DNA from: Mycobacteroides salmoniphilum
Lineage (GTDB): Bacteria; Actinomycetota; Actinomycetes; Mycobacteriales; Mycobacteriaceae
Direction of reading: 5' to 3'
DNA: 64,000 nucleotides
Assembly: GCF_004924335.1 (NCBI RefSeq)
Contig: NZ_CP024633.1
Location: forward strand, 3,472,001-3,536,000
Shown: positions 46,650-54,788 of the stretch, in pieces
Layout of the letters: every line of letters begins with the position of its first letter
Numbering within the stretch: position 1 is the stretch's first letter
Translations under genes and position numbers: made by a program
Notes under the pieces: generated by a model
Databases searched by the model: none
Told to the model about the DNA's origin: nothing
What the model saw: the letters and a program-made list of their open reading frames with translations, nothing else

Positions 46650-47828
46650 GTGGCCACCGACGTTCGCAATATCCCCGACGTGCTGGCACCCGCGCGGCTT
46701 GGCCCCATCACGCTGCGCAATCGGACGATCAAGGCCGCCACATTCGAGGCCGCTTCCCCGGACGCACTGGTCACCGACGATCTCATCGAATATCACCGCA
46801 GGCCCGCACTGGGCGGTGTCGGCATGACCACAGTCGCCTACTGCGCCGTCGCCCCCGAAGGCCGCACCGAATACGGCCAAGTCTGGATGCGCGAGGACGC
46901 GCTGCCCGGGCTGCGGCGCCTCACCGACGCCATCCACGACACCGGCGCCGCCGTCTCGGCGCAGATCGGCCATGCCGGCCCGGTGGCCAACGCACGATCG
47001 AATGGGTCGCGCGCCCTCTCCCCGATCCGGTTCTTCAACCCATTGGGCATGAAGTTCGCCCGGCGGGCCAGCGCCTCCGATATCGAGGGTGTGGTTGCCG
47101 CGCATGCGAACGCGGCCCGCCTGGCCATCGAGGCCGGTTTCGATGCCGTCGAAATCCATTTGGGCCACGGATATTTCGTGAGCTCCTTCCTGAGCCCGCT
47201 GTTCAATCGGCGGGGGGACGAGTACGGCGGATCGCTGGCAAACCGCGCCAAGGTGGCGCGCGCGGTGGTGCACGCGGTGCGCAAGGCGGTCGGCAACCAG
47301 CTGGCCGTGACCGCGAAACTCACGATGACCGACGGCATCCGCGGGGGCATCCCCCTTGAGGAATCACTACAGACCGCACGATGGCTGCAGGAAGACGGCG
47401 GGCTCGATGCCCTCGAACTCACCGCGGGCAGCTCCCTGGTCAACCCCATGTACCTGTTCCGCGGCGAGGTGCCGATTCGCGAGCTCGCCAAGGGCTTCCC
47501 TAAACCCCTCGGGTGGGGCGTGCGCGTCACGGGAAAGAAGTTCTTCCGGTCCTACCCCTACCGCGACGCGTTCCTGCTCGATGACGCCCGCCAGTTCCGT
47601 GCCGAACTGGACATGCCACTGATTCTGTTGGGCGGTATCGCCGGCGGCGACACCATGGACCTGGCGATGGCGGAAGGCTTTGAGTTCGTGGCCATGGGCC
47701 GGGCGCTGCTGGCCGATCCGGATCTGGTGAATCGGGTGGCGGCCGACCGGGCCACTCATTCGCGGTGCACACACTGCAATCAGTGCATGGCCACGATTTT
47801 CAGCCGAACCCACTGCGTCCTCACCTGA
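46650..47828 (+). CDS. NADH:flavin oxidoreductase (old yellow enzyme family)
   Basis: A 392-residue TIM-barrel flavoenzyme. LAPARLGPITLRNRTIKAAT opens the barrel, AQIGHAGPVAN and GFDAVEIHLGHGYFVSSFLS hold active-site residues, NRRGDEYGGSLANR is a signature, and VAMGRALLADPDL the phosphate site. The end CTHCNQCMATIF has a Cys-rich stretch like the clusters in 2,4-dienoyl-CoA reductases, but the third domain is missing. Likely counterpart of Rv3359. The gap 47829-47988 holds a TACAGT (47975-47980) before the next gene and nothing else clear. Confidence 0.9.
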   Translation: MATDVRNIPDVLAPARLGPITLRNRTIKAATFEAASPDALVTDDLIEYHRRPALGGVGMTTVAYCAVAPEGRTEYGQVWMREDALPGLRRLTDAIHDTGAAVSAQIGHAGPVANARSNGSRALSPIRFFNPLGMKFARRASASDIEGVVAAHANAARLAIEAGFDAVEIHLGHGYFVSSFLSPLFNRRGDEYGGSLANRAKVARAVVHAVRKAVGNQLAVTAKLTMTDGIRGGIPLEESLQTARWLQEDGGLDALELTAGSSLVNPMYLFRGEVPIRELAKGFPKPLGWGVRVTGKKFFRSYPYRDAFLLDDARQFRAELDMPLILLGGIAGGDTMDLAMAEGFEFVAMGRALLADPDLVNRVAADRATHSRCTHCNQCMATIFSRTHCVLT

Positions 47829-47988
47829 CGTTTGCCGCTGCACTCACGTCCGTAGATCCAGCGCCGCAGATGCGCCGGTTGCACGTTGCTAGAGACATTT
47901 GTCCGGACGCCGTTTCCTGGGCAGAGCCTGTGAACCACCCGGCGCGGGAAGGACGGTCCCACGCCGCGACCCGATACAGTCGGTGGCG

Positions 47989-50550
47989 ATGACTGGTCGG
48001 GAAGCACCCACTCTCACCGTGGTATTCGATGGTGACGAACGAAAGTTCGCACCCGGGCACGACATTCATATCGGCCGCGATATCCACGCCGATGTACGCA
48101 TCACGCACCCGTTGGTGTCGCGTATTCACCTGATAATCAGGTTTGTCGACGGCAAATGGATCGCCGAGGACCAACGCAGCCTCAACGGCATCTTCGTCAA
48201 CGGTCGTCAGGTCGGTTGGGTCGAAGTGCGCGATGACACCGTGATCAACCTCGGCGACCCGGGTGGACCGCGGATGACGTTCGCCCTCGGCGGTCTCGGC
48301 AGCGAGACGCAGCTGGGGATCGCTCCCCCCACCATGCGCGGTCCTGCGTCGGGTCTGCAGCCGGCCTCCCATACCGGCACCCAGCAGCAGCACCACCCCA
48401 CCGGCGGATACCCGTCCGGTCCGCAGACCTACGGGCAGCCAGGTCCGCAAACCTATGGCCAGCAGCACCCCTACGGTGCACCGCCGTCGGCGCCGCAGAC
48501 CTACGGAACCTCGGGGCCCACTCGCCCGCGCCAGCAATACCCGTCGGCCCCCACGCCGATACCCGCCGAGCACTCCGGTGAGCCGGTAGAGCCGTTCGGC
48601 ACCCGGGCGATGCGGGCGCTGGGCATCGGCGGCGGTGCGCCGAAACCATCACCCGGCGCCGTCACCGTCGGCCGTGCCCCCGACAACACCATCGTCGTCA
48701 ACGACGTGCTGGCCTCACGGCACCACGCCCTGTTGCTTCCGACCGCCGGCGGACTGGAAATCCAGGACCTGCACACCATCAATGGCACCTTCGTCAACGG
48801 TGTCCAGGTCGAGCAGGCAACGGTGCGCGAGGGTGACACCGTCACCATCGGTAACGTCGACCTCGTCGTCCAAAACGGCACCCTCGTCAAACCGACGATG
48901 GCCACCCGCGTCGGCGGTCTTGAGGTTCAGGGCATCGACTTCACCGTCGAGGGCGGCAAGAAGCTGCTCGACAACATCAGCTTCTCGGCCGGGCCCGGCT
49001 CGCTCACCGCGGTCATCGGCCCTTCGGGTGCCGGCAAGTCCACCCTGGCCCGGCTGATCGTCGGCAACACCCAACCGTCGGCGGGCAAGGTGTCCTTCGA
49101 GGGCCACGGGGTGCACGCCGAATACGCCGTGATGCGCAACCGCATCGGCATGGTGCCGCAGGACGACGTGGTGCATCCGCAGCTGACCGTCAGCCAGGCA
49201 CTGCATTACGCCGCCGAGCTGCGGCTACCGCCGGACACCAGCAAGGAAGACCGCGAACAGGTGGTGTCGCGGGTTCTCGAGGAACTCGAGATGACCAAGC
49301 ACGCCGAGACCCGCGTCGACAAGCTCTCGGGTGGGCAGCGCAAGCGCGCTTCGGTGGCCATGGAGCTGCTGACCGGTCCGTCGCTGCTGATCCTGGACGA
49401 GCCCACCTCCGGTCTGGATCCGGCGCTGGACCGTCAGGTGATGAGCCTGATGCGCCAGCTCGCCGATGCCGGCCGCGTGGTCGTGGTGGTCACGCACTCG
49501 CTGACCTATCTGAGCTACTGCGACCAGGTGCTGCTGCTGGCACCCGGCGGCAAGACCGCCTACTGCGGACCTCCGCGCACCATCAACCAGGAGATGGGCA
49601 CCACCGACTGGGCGGATATCTTCGCCAACGCCGCGGCCGATCCGGACGGTGTGCACCAGGCCTATCTGACGCGGCACCCCGCCGCGAACAAACCCGTCAC
49701 CGCCCCGGTGACACCCGGCGACCTCGGAAAGCCACCCAAGACCAGTCTGCTGCGGCAGGTCTCCACGGTGGCGCGCCGTCAGGGACGGCTGATCCTGGCC
49801 GACCGCGGCTACTTCATCTTCCTGGCCCTGCTGCCGTTCGTCCTTGCCGGACTGGTGCTGTCGGTACCCGGCAGTGCCGGTTTCAACGTGGCCCTACCCG
49901 ACAACCCGAACGAACCGGGACTACTACTGGCGCTGACCAACCTCGGTGCCAGCTTCCTGGGCCTGGCGCTGACCATCCGCGACTTGATCGGTGAACGGGT
50001 GATCTTCCGGCGTGAACAGGCGGTAGGCCTGTCGGCCACGGCGTATCTGCTGGCCAAGATCATCACCTACTGCGGTGCCGCCATCGTGCAGTCCGCGATC
50101 ATGACGGCAGTCATCGTGATCGTCCGCGGTGGACCGACGCAGGGTGCGGTGCTGCTCGGAAACGCGAACTTCGAGCTGTGGGTCGCCGTTGCCGCGACCG
50201 CGTGCGCGGCCACGGTGCTGGGCCTGGTGTTGTCCTCGCTGGCCACCTCCGCCGAACAGGTGATGCCGATGCTGGTGATCGCCACCATGACGCAGATCGT
50301 CTTCAGCGGCGGCCTCATCCCGGTGACGGGACGTGCGGGGCTGGAACAGTTCTCCTTCCTGTTCCCGTCTCGCTGGGGATTCGCGGCAACGGCCTCGACC
50401 ACCGACCTGCGCAAGCTGGTACCGGTGGGGCCGCAGGACGAGTTGTGGAATCACGATGCCGGAACATGGCTGTTCGACATGGGCATCCTGGCGCTACTGG
50501 CGCTGGTGATGGCGGGATTCGTGCGCTGGCGCATCCGCCTCAAGGGCTAG
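47989..50550 (+). CDS. ABC transporter with two FHA domains (Rv1747-like)
   Basis: An 853-residue fused transporter. FHA domain 1 lies at about residues 10-95 (IGRDIHADVRITHPLVSRIH), a Pro/Gln/Tyr linker with three PQTYG units at 140-185, and FHA domain 2 at 220-295 (VGRAPDNTIVVNDVLASRHH). Then an ABC domain with Walker A GPSGAGKST (344-352), signature LSGGQ (about 445) and LLILDEP (about 465), and six membrane helices after residue 600. FHA domains bind phosphothreonine, so a Ser/Thr kinase such as PknF is the likely partner. Substrate unknown. ATG at 47989 is chosen. Confidence 0.93.
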   Translation: MTGREAPTLTVVFDGDERKFAPGHDIHIGRDIHADVRITHPLVSRIHLIIRFVDGKWIAEDQRSLNGIFVNGRQVGWVEVRDDTVINLGDPGGPRMTFALGGLGSETQLGIAPPTMRGPASGLQPASHTGTQQQHHPTGGYPSGPQTYGQPGPQTYGQQHPYGAPPSAPQTYGTSGPTRPRQQYPSAPTPIPAEHSGEPVEPFGTRAMRALGIGGGAPKPSPGAVTVGRAPDNTIVVNDVLASRHHALLLPTAGGLEIQDLHTINGTFVNGVQVEQATVREGDTVTIGNVDLVVQNGTLVKPTMATRVGGLEVQGIDFTVEGGKKLLDNISFSAGPGSLTAVIGPSGAGKSTLARLIVGNTQPSAGKVSFEGHGVHAEYAVMRNRIGMVPQDDVVHPQLTVSQALHYAAELRLPPDTSKEDREQVVSRVLEELEMTKHAETRVDKLSGGQRKRASVAMELLTGPSLLILDEPTSGLDPALDRQVMSLMRQLADAGRVVVVVTHSLTYLSYCDQVLLLAPGGKTAYCGPPRTINQEMGTTDWADIFANAAADPDGVHQAYLTRHPAANKPVTAPVTPGDLGKPPKTSLLRQVSTVARRQGRLILADRGYFIFLALLPFVLAGLVLSVPGSAGFNVALPDNPNEPGLLLALTNLGASFLGLALTIRDLIGERVIFRREQAVGLSATAYLLAKIITYCGAAIVQSAIMTAVIVIVRGGPTQGAVLLGNANFELWVAVAATACAATVLGLVLSSLATSAEQVMPMLVIATMTQIVFSGGLIPVTGRAGLEQFSFLFPSRWGFAATASTTDLRKLVPVGPQDELWNHDAGTWLFDMGILALLALVMAGFVRWRIRLKG

Positions 50551-50555
50551 ATTCG

Positions 50556-51110
50556 CTAGCCGCCGTGCACATCCAGTCCGTGCCCTGCGGCATACGCGAC
50601 AGCCTGCGGCAGATCGACTTTCGCGGTGACCAGGCTTGCGGTGGTCCACAGCGTCGGGTCGATGCGGGCACCCCGCAGGTCGGCGCCGTCGAGCTTGAGG
50701 TTCTGCGTGCGGGCGCCGGTGAAGTCGGCGCCGTGCAGATTGGCCTTGCGCATATCGGTGCCCACCAGGTTGGCCTCCCGGAAGCGGCAGTCCGACAGAT
50801 CCATCTCGCGCAGATCGAGCCCGCCGAGCGAGGACAGGGTGAAATCGGTCTCGATGAACTTCGACGGACGCACCCGGCAGTCGGTGAGGGTGGAGCCCAG
50901 CAGGCTGCACTGGCGGAACTCCGAATGCCATAGGGAGGTGCGGCGGAAGGTGCAGTTACGGAAGGCCGTGCCGATATGCAGCGACTCGGTGAGATTGGCT
51001 CCGCTGAAATCGCATTCGGTAAAGACCACACGCTCGGTGCGCAGTTCGCGAAAGTCTTCGTCGTAGAAGGTCTCCGCGGTGATCTCACGGTCAACCCAGT
51101 GCTCGGCCAT
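50556..51110 (-). CDS. mfpA: MfpA-like pentapeptide-repeat protein
   Basis: A 184-residue pentapeptide-repeat protein that is a clear MfpA relative (the M. tuberculosis protein begins QQWVDCEFTG; here AEHWVDREIT). Repeats such as AFRNC, DLREM, NLVGT and ADLRG form a right-handed helix that mimics DNA and binds DNA gyrase, which can protect it from fluoroquinolones. The ATG at 51110 aligns with the known start; ATGs at 51119 and 51122 are alternatives. It lies 5 bp from the convergent ABC transporter. Confidence 0.9.
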   Translation of the reverse strand: MAEHWVDREITAETFYDEDFRELRTERVVFTECDFSGANLTESLHIGTAFRNCTFRRTSLWHSEFRQCSLLGSTLTDCRVRPSKFIETDFTLSSLGGLDLREMDLSDCRFREANLVGTDMRKANLHGADFTGARTQNLKLDGADLRGARIDPTLWTTASLVTAKVDLPQAVAYAAGHGLDVHGG

Positions 51111-51136
51111 GACTGACATCATGCCCGGAGGGTCCG

Positions 51137-51532
51137 TCAGACGTTCACATCGAAACCCAGGTCGATATCGCAGGCGGCCTGACCGCCACGGATTCCCCAG
51201 TTCTCTGTCACGCTCTCGCGCAGCACAATGGTGACGTGATCCGGCGGTATGCCCAGTAAGGAAAGCTGTTTCACAATCTTGGCATAGAGGTTTCGTTTCG
51301 CTCCTATCGATCGGCCCGCGAAGCAGTCGATGGAGACGAAGGTGTACAGCTCTGGCCGGGCCAGATTTGGCGCGTGCGAAAACCTATGGGGTTCATGCAC
51401 AACAAGGCGCACATGCTTGTCCTCTTCCGGTATCTGAAAGGCAGTGACGAGCGCACCGTGAACCGCATCGATGATCGCCACCTCTTCGGCCTCGGTGTAG
51501 ACCCGGCGGACCTCGACCACTGAACTGGGCAT
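51137..51532 (-). CDS. Tautomerase-superfamily protein
   Basis: A 131-residue tautomerase-like protein. If started at the ATG at 51532 the mature protein begins with Pro (MPSSVVEV), the catalytic Pro-1 of 4-oxalocrotonate tautomerase relatives; an ATG 12-15 nt further up would lose it. Conserved core: DAVHGALVTAFQIPEEDKHV with VHEPHRF. Probably acts on a small keto-enol substrate. Same strand as mfpA, with a gap of 26 bp. Confidence 0.78.
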   Translation of the reverse strand: MPSSVVEVRRVYTEAEEVAIIDAVHGALVTAFQIPEEDKHVRLVVHEPHRFSHAPNLARPELYTFVSIDCFAGRSIGAKRNLYAKIVKQLSLLGIPPDHVTIVLRESVTENWGIRGGQAACDIDLGFDVNV

Positions 51533-51585
51533 GCCGTGGATCATCACACGAAGGGGCTACACAGCCAACGAATTTATCGTCCGGA

Positions 51586-51936
51586 TCATGCGGTGCGGTG
51601 GGCGGGCTGATGCAGGCCGAACCGTACGCCCTGGTCGTCCCTGCAGAATGCGAACCTGCCGAAATCAGGCTCCTCGGGTCCGGGGTCTTCGGCTTCACCA
51701 CCGAGTTCGCGGACGGATGAGACTGCGGCCTCAATATCCGGGACCCCGAAAAATACGTCGATCCGGCGGTCTTCGTCATCGTTGTGCAACCCGCCTCGCA
51801 CGCCTCCCGTTTCAAGCCACGCCTGCCCAGTCTCACCCATTGCGTGCGGCGTCCAGCCGAAGAGCCGCTGGTAGAACTTCTGAGCGCGTACCGCATCGGG
51901 CACACCGATCTCGAAGTACGTCGGTTCACCAGTCAT
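51586..51936 (-). CDS. VOC-family protein
   Basis: A 116-residue single-domain glyoxalase-fold protein: GEPTYFEIGVPDAVRAQKFY opens it and DDQGVRFGLHQP ends it. GAGGAGG lies 9 nt before the ATG at 51936, a strong site. It follows the AraC-family gene by only 25 bp on the same strand, so it is probably in its operon and may be its target. Substrate unknown. Confidence 0.85.
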   Translation of the reverse strand: MTGEPTYFEIGVPDAVRAQKFYQRLFGWTPHAMGETGQAWLETGGVRGGLHNDDEDRRIDVFFGVPDIEAAVSSVRELGGEAEDPGPEEPDFGRFAFCRDDQGVRFGLHQPAHRTA

Positions 51937-51961
51937 CGTGGGGGTTCCTCCTCGATTGGAT

Positions 51962-52885
51962 TTATCTGATGGAGCCGACGCTAAGCCCGCAATCTGCCCC
52001 CGTCTTGTACAAATGTTCACCGGCCACGGGGATCCCACATCCCAGCAGGTCGTCGTACCGTAATCCGGCCCATTCCCTCGGCGAACACCCAGCGAGCATC
52101 CGAAAGTCTCTGTTGAAATGCGCCTGGTCGAAATAACCGCAAGCCAATGCGATCGAGGAGAGCGATCGATGGCCCGGTGCGGCCGACAACGTCATTGCAC
52201 GCCGGAAACGAAGCACCCGAGCGGCCGCCTTGGGCGTCAGGCCGACTTGACTGCGGAAACGTTTCGCCAATCGAGCACGACTCCAACCGATCTCGGCCAG
52301 TATCTCCCCGATGATCACGGTTCCACCGGTGCGATTTAGCCAATGCCAGGCGAATTCGACCTCGGCGTCAGGCTCGGGTCCATCGGCTGCGGCGCGCATG
52401 AACATCGAATCCAGCAGATCGAATCGGCGTGCCCAATCAGGCTCAGCAGCAAGGCGTTCAGGTAAATGCCGGCCGCACTGCCCGAACAGGTCTTCAAGAC
52501 TCACCACGCGATTGCTCACTTCGTCCATCGCCACGCCGGACATTCGATACAGTCCGAGCGGCGCCAGCCGCACCTCAACGCAGTGCTGCGCATCCGAATG
52601 CAAGGTGGAGGTCGGCCCCTGGCTCACGCCCGCACCGAATGATTGCCACATCCGCGGTGTCGCATGATCCGCAACATCGGCTACGAGCAGTGGGGCATCG
52701 AGTTCGACGATGAGCACCGGCTCGACACTGGCAACCTCGCTACGGCCGACGGGCCGGGAGGACCACTCGCGAAGTTCGGTATATCCGTGCGCGATACCGG
52801 AGAGCGCGGCATCGGCGGATGATGTCACTGCCTGCCAGGCAGCCTCGGCTGTGGTCCCGCGTTCGTACCTTGCCGGGCCGCGCAT
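51962..52885 (-). CDS. AraC-family transcriptional regulator
   Basis: A regulator of about 307 residues with a C-terminal AraC-type double helix-turn-helix: ILAEIGWSRARLAKRFRSQV and SIALACGYFDQAHFNRDFRM. The N-terminal part probably binds an effector; no family name is sure. The start is uncertain: ATG at 52885, GTG at 52900 or GTG at 52936 are possible. It probably controls itself and the VOC gene just downstream. Confidence 0.85.
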   Translation of the reverse strand: MRGPARYERGTTAEAAWQAVTSSADAALSGIAHGYTELREWSSRPVGRSEVASVEPVLIVELDAPLLVADVADHATPRMWQSFGAGVSQGPTSTLHSDAQHCVEVRLAPLGLYRMSGVAMDEVSNRVVSLEDLFGQCGRHLPERLAAEPDWARRFDLLDSMFMRAAADGPEPDAEVEFAWHWLNRTGGTVIIGEILAEIGWSRARLAKRFRSQVGLTPKAAARVLRFRRAMTLSAAPGHRSLSSIALACGYFDQAHFNRDFRMLAGCSPREWAGLRYDDLLGCGIPVAGEHLYKTGADCGLSVGSIR

Positions 52886-52988
52886 GGTTCCATCGTGCAC
52901 CCCACCGGACAGATGCGGGAATCGGGGTATGGTCACCCTCTGTTCGCCATCCCGATCGGCAGAAACCCGGAGGATGAACACATAGAAA

Positions 52989-53225
52989 ATGAGAGCGCCA
53001 GATCCAGCCGTCTACGTGGCATTGATGGCAGCGGTGAGCGGCGGCATCTGCATACTTGCTGAGCCGCGCGAAAGCACCGTCCAGAAGTGGCTTTACTGGG
53101 CCGTCGCCCCTCTGGTCGCCGTTGTTTGTATCTCACTGGCCCTCAAGAGCGTGCTTGCCGGTTTGGGGATCGGCGCCTTTGTGGTCTTGTTTCTCGCCCT
53201 GACGCACCTCCGATACAAGCTCTAG
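52989..53225 (+). CDS. Small predicted membrane protein
   Basis: A 78-residue protein with three hydrophobic segments: VYVALMAAVSGGICILAE, WLYWAVAPLVAVVCISLAL and LGIGAFVVLFLALTHL. Divergent from the AraC gene. No family recognised. Few basic residues outside the last turn. Confidence 0.6.
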   Translation: MRAPDPAVYVALMAAVSGGICILAEPRESTVQKWLYWAVAPLVAVVCISLALKSVLAGLGIGAFVVLFLALTHLRYKL

Positions 53226-53323
53226 CACCCGACAGGTGGAGTACCGATCTTCGACATTGAACGAAGACTCCGAGGCTCTTCGGCGTACAGTGCGCTCATT
53301 GGGTAGGAATTGGGGAGGGAACC

Positions 53324-53710
53324 ATGAGAGCTGTCCTGATTGTGCTGGCCACGCTAATAAGCTGCGCCCCAGTCAGTTATGCCGACCCCATCAAATTCTT
53401 CAACAACACCGACCTCGGTACGTGGCTGGCATCAAACGGATTCAACTGCGTGCCCGCACTCGATTTTCTGCTGTGCTCTTACCAAGAACGGGCACATTCA
53501 TGGCAATTTCAGGTAGTCAATGGCGATACCACCGCCAAGCGAAAGGCAAGCTGTGACGCGGGAACTGCGTTGAGCCAAAGCCACCTACAAGGCGACACAT
53601 GGGCCCTCTTCTCCGGGAAGGGAGATGCGGCCTTATCCGGGATGCTCGAAACGATGAGTACGAAGGGCTTGACGGACGGGAAGATCGTTACTTCATGCCC
53701 CTACAACTAG
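53324..53710 (+). CDS. Small secreted protein with conserved cysteines
   Basis: A 128-residue protein with a signal peptide (RAVLIVLATLISCAPVSYA, likely cut before DP). The mature part has four Cys (FNCVPA, LLCSY, ASCDAG, TSCPYN), which would form two disulfides outside the cell. GGAGGGA lies before the ATG at 53324. No family recognised; such small secreted Cys proteins are common in mycobacteria. Confidence 0.7.
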   Translation: MRAVLIVLATLISCAPVSYADPIKFFNNTDLGTWLASNGFNCVPALDFLLCSYQERAHSWQFQVVNGDTTAKRKASCDAGTALSQSHLQGDTWALFSGKGDAALSGMLETMSTKGLTDGKIVTSCPYN

Positions 53711-53763
53711 GCTGAACTATGTTCAGAGTTCTGTTTCATGAGCCGACAACCGCCTTCTGCTGA
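53708..53763 (+). pseudogene. Duplicate fragment of the trmL 5' end with its promoter
   Basis: ATG at 53719 reads MFRVLFHEP and then drifts to a stop at 53761-53763. TrmL at 54327 begins VFRILFHEP, so nine codons match with one conservative change. TAGGCT (53708-53713) lies 5 nt before the ATG, as in a leaderless promoter. This looks like the old start of trmL, left behind when the intervening 600 bp with the GNAT gene was inserted or duplicated. Confidence 0.7.
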
Positions 53764-53801
53764 ACACGCCACGACTCCTTATCGCTCCGGGCGATTCTGA
53801 A

Positions 53802-54266
53802 CTACTGGATGGCTAGCGTCATGAAGATGCTGTGCGGATCTTCGACATAATTACCGAAGGGGCCACACGCAACAAACCCGTGTTTACGGTAGAACTCCCG
53901 CGCGGGGGCGAAGAAGCCCATACTCCCGGTCTCCAACGAAATCCTATACACACCACGATGTTTCGCGTCATCGAGGGCATGTGCGAGGAGCATCGAGGCG
54001 ACACCCAAACCTCGGTGCCGCGGATCAGTGCGCATGCTCTTGAGTTCTTCATGACATGCCGAGATCCGCACCAGTGCAACAGTTCCGACGAGATTTTGTC
54101 CGTCGGAAGCGACCCACATTCTGATTCCGGGTTTCTGGAGACCTACAGCGTCTAGGGCATGCCGACTCCCCGGAGGCGCTGTCGGCGCCATATCGTCGAG
54201 GTGAGCCTGCAAGAACGCCAGTAGCGTGGCGTTCTTGAAATCTGCCGCAGTGACTAAAAACGCCAC
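53802..54266 (-). CDS. GNAT-family N-acetyltransferase
   Basis: A 154-residue acetyltransferase. The acetyl-CoA site is MRTDPRHRGLGVASMLLAHA with the R/Q-x-x-G-x-G/A pattern (HRGLGV), and FYRKHGFVACGPFG is the C-terminal signature. Starts with a GTG at 54266. It sits within the segment bounded by the trmL duplicate, so it may be a recent insertion. Its base composition is visibly lower in GC than its neighbours. Substrate unknown. Confidence 0.85.
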   Translation of the reverse strand: MAFLVTAADFKNATLLAFLQAHLDDMAPTAPPGSRHALDAVGLQKPGIRMWVASDGQNLVGTVALVRISACHEELKSMRTDPRHRGLGVASMLLAHALDDAKHRGVYRISLETGSMGFFAPAREFYRKHGFVACGPFGNYVEDPHSIFMTLAIQ

Positions 54267-54326
54267 AACCTGCTCTCCATCACTTCCGCCGATGAGACTT
54301 CATCGCCTCTAAACCATAATGGTTGG

Positions 54327-54788
54327 GTGTTCCGCATCCTCTTCCATGAGCCCCGTATCGCCCCGAATACCGGCAATGCGATCCGGATGGTGGCGGGCAC
54401 CGGATGCGAGCTGCATCTGGTGCAGCCGCTGTTCGATCTGTCGGAGGCCAAGGTGCGGCGGGCCGGCCTGGACTATCACGACATGGCGTCGGTGACGGTC
54501 CACGAGAGTCTTTCCGCCGCTTGGAAATCACTGCAGCCGCAACGGGTGTACGCCTTCACCGCCCACGCGAGTGTCACGTATACCGATATCGCCTATCAGG
54601 CGGGCGATGTGCTGCTGTTCGGCCCCGAACCCACCGGACTGGATCCCGAGGTACTGGCCGATCCACACATCACTGAGAAAGTACGCATCCCGCTGCTCCC
54701 CGGCCGCAGATCGCTCAACCTGTCCAATGCCGCGGCCATCGCCGCATACGAGGCCTGGCGCCAACACGGGTTCGAGGGCAGCGTCTAA
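54327..54788 (+). CDS. trmL: tRNA (cytidine(34)-2'-O)-methyltransferase
   Basis: A 153-residue SPOUT methyltransferase that 2'-O-methylates the wobble nucleotide of leucine tRNAs. RIAPNTGNAIRM, LLFGPEPTGLD and IPLLPGRRSLNLSNAAAIAAYE are the three knot motifs. Counterpart of Rv3366 (spoU). The GTG at 54327 follows CATAAT by 6 nt, so it appears leaderless. Its stop overlaps the dnaE2 stop by 4 nt. Confidence 0.94.
   Translation: MFRILFHEPRIAPNTGNAIRMVAGTGCELHLVQPLFDLSEAKVRRAGLDYHDMASVTVHESLSAAWKSLQPQRVYAFTAHASVTYTDIAYQAGDVLLFGPEPTGLDPEVLADPHITEKVRIPLLPGRRSLNLSNAAAIAAYEAWRQHGFEGSV

Noticed and set aside
48418..48510. Repeated PQTYG-coding sequence in the FHA transporter as a possible mobile repeat
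   Set aside because: It is in frame, lies in a flexible linker, and is better explained as low-complexity protein sequence.
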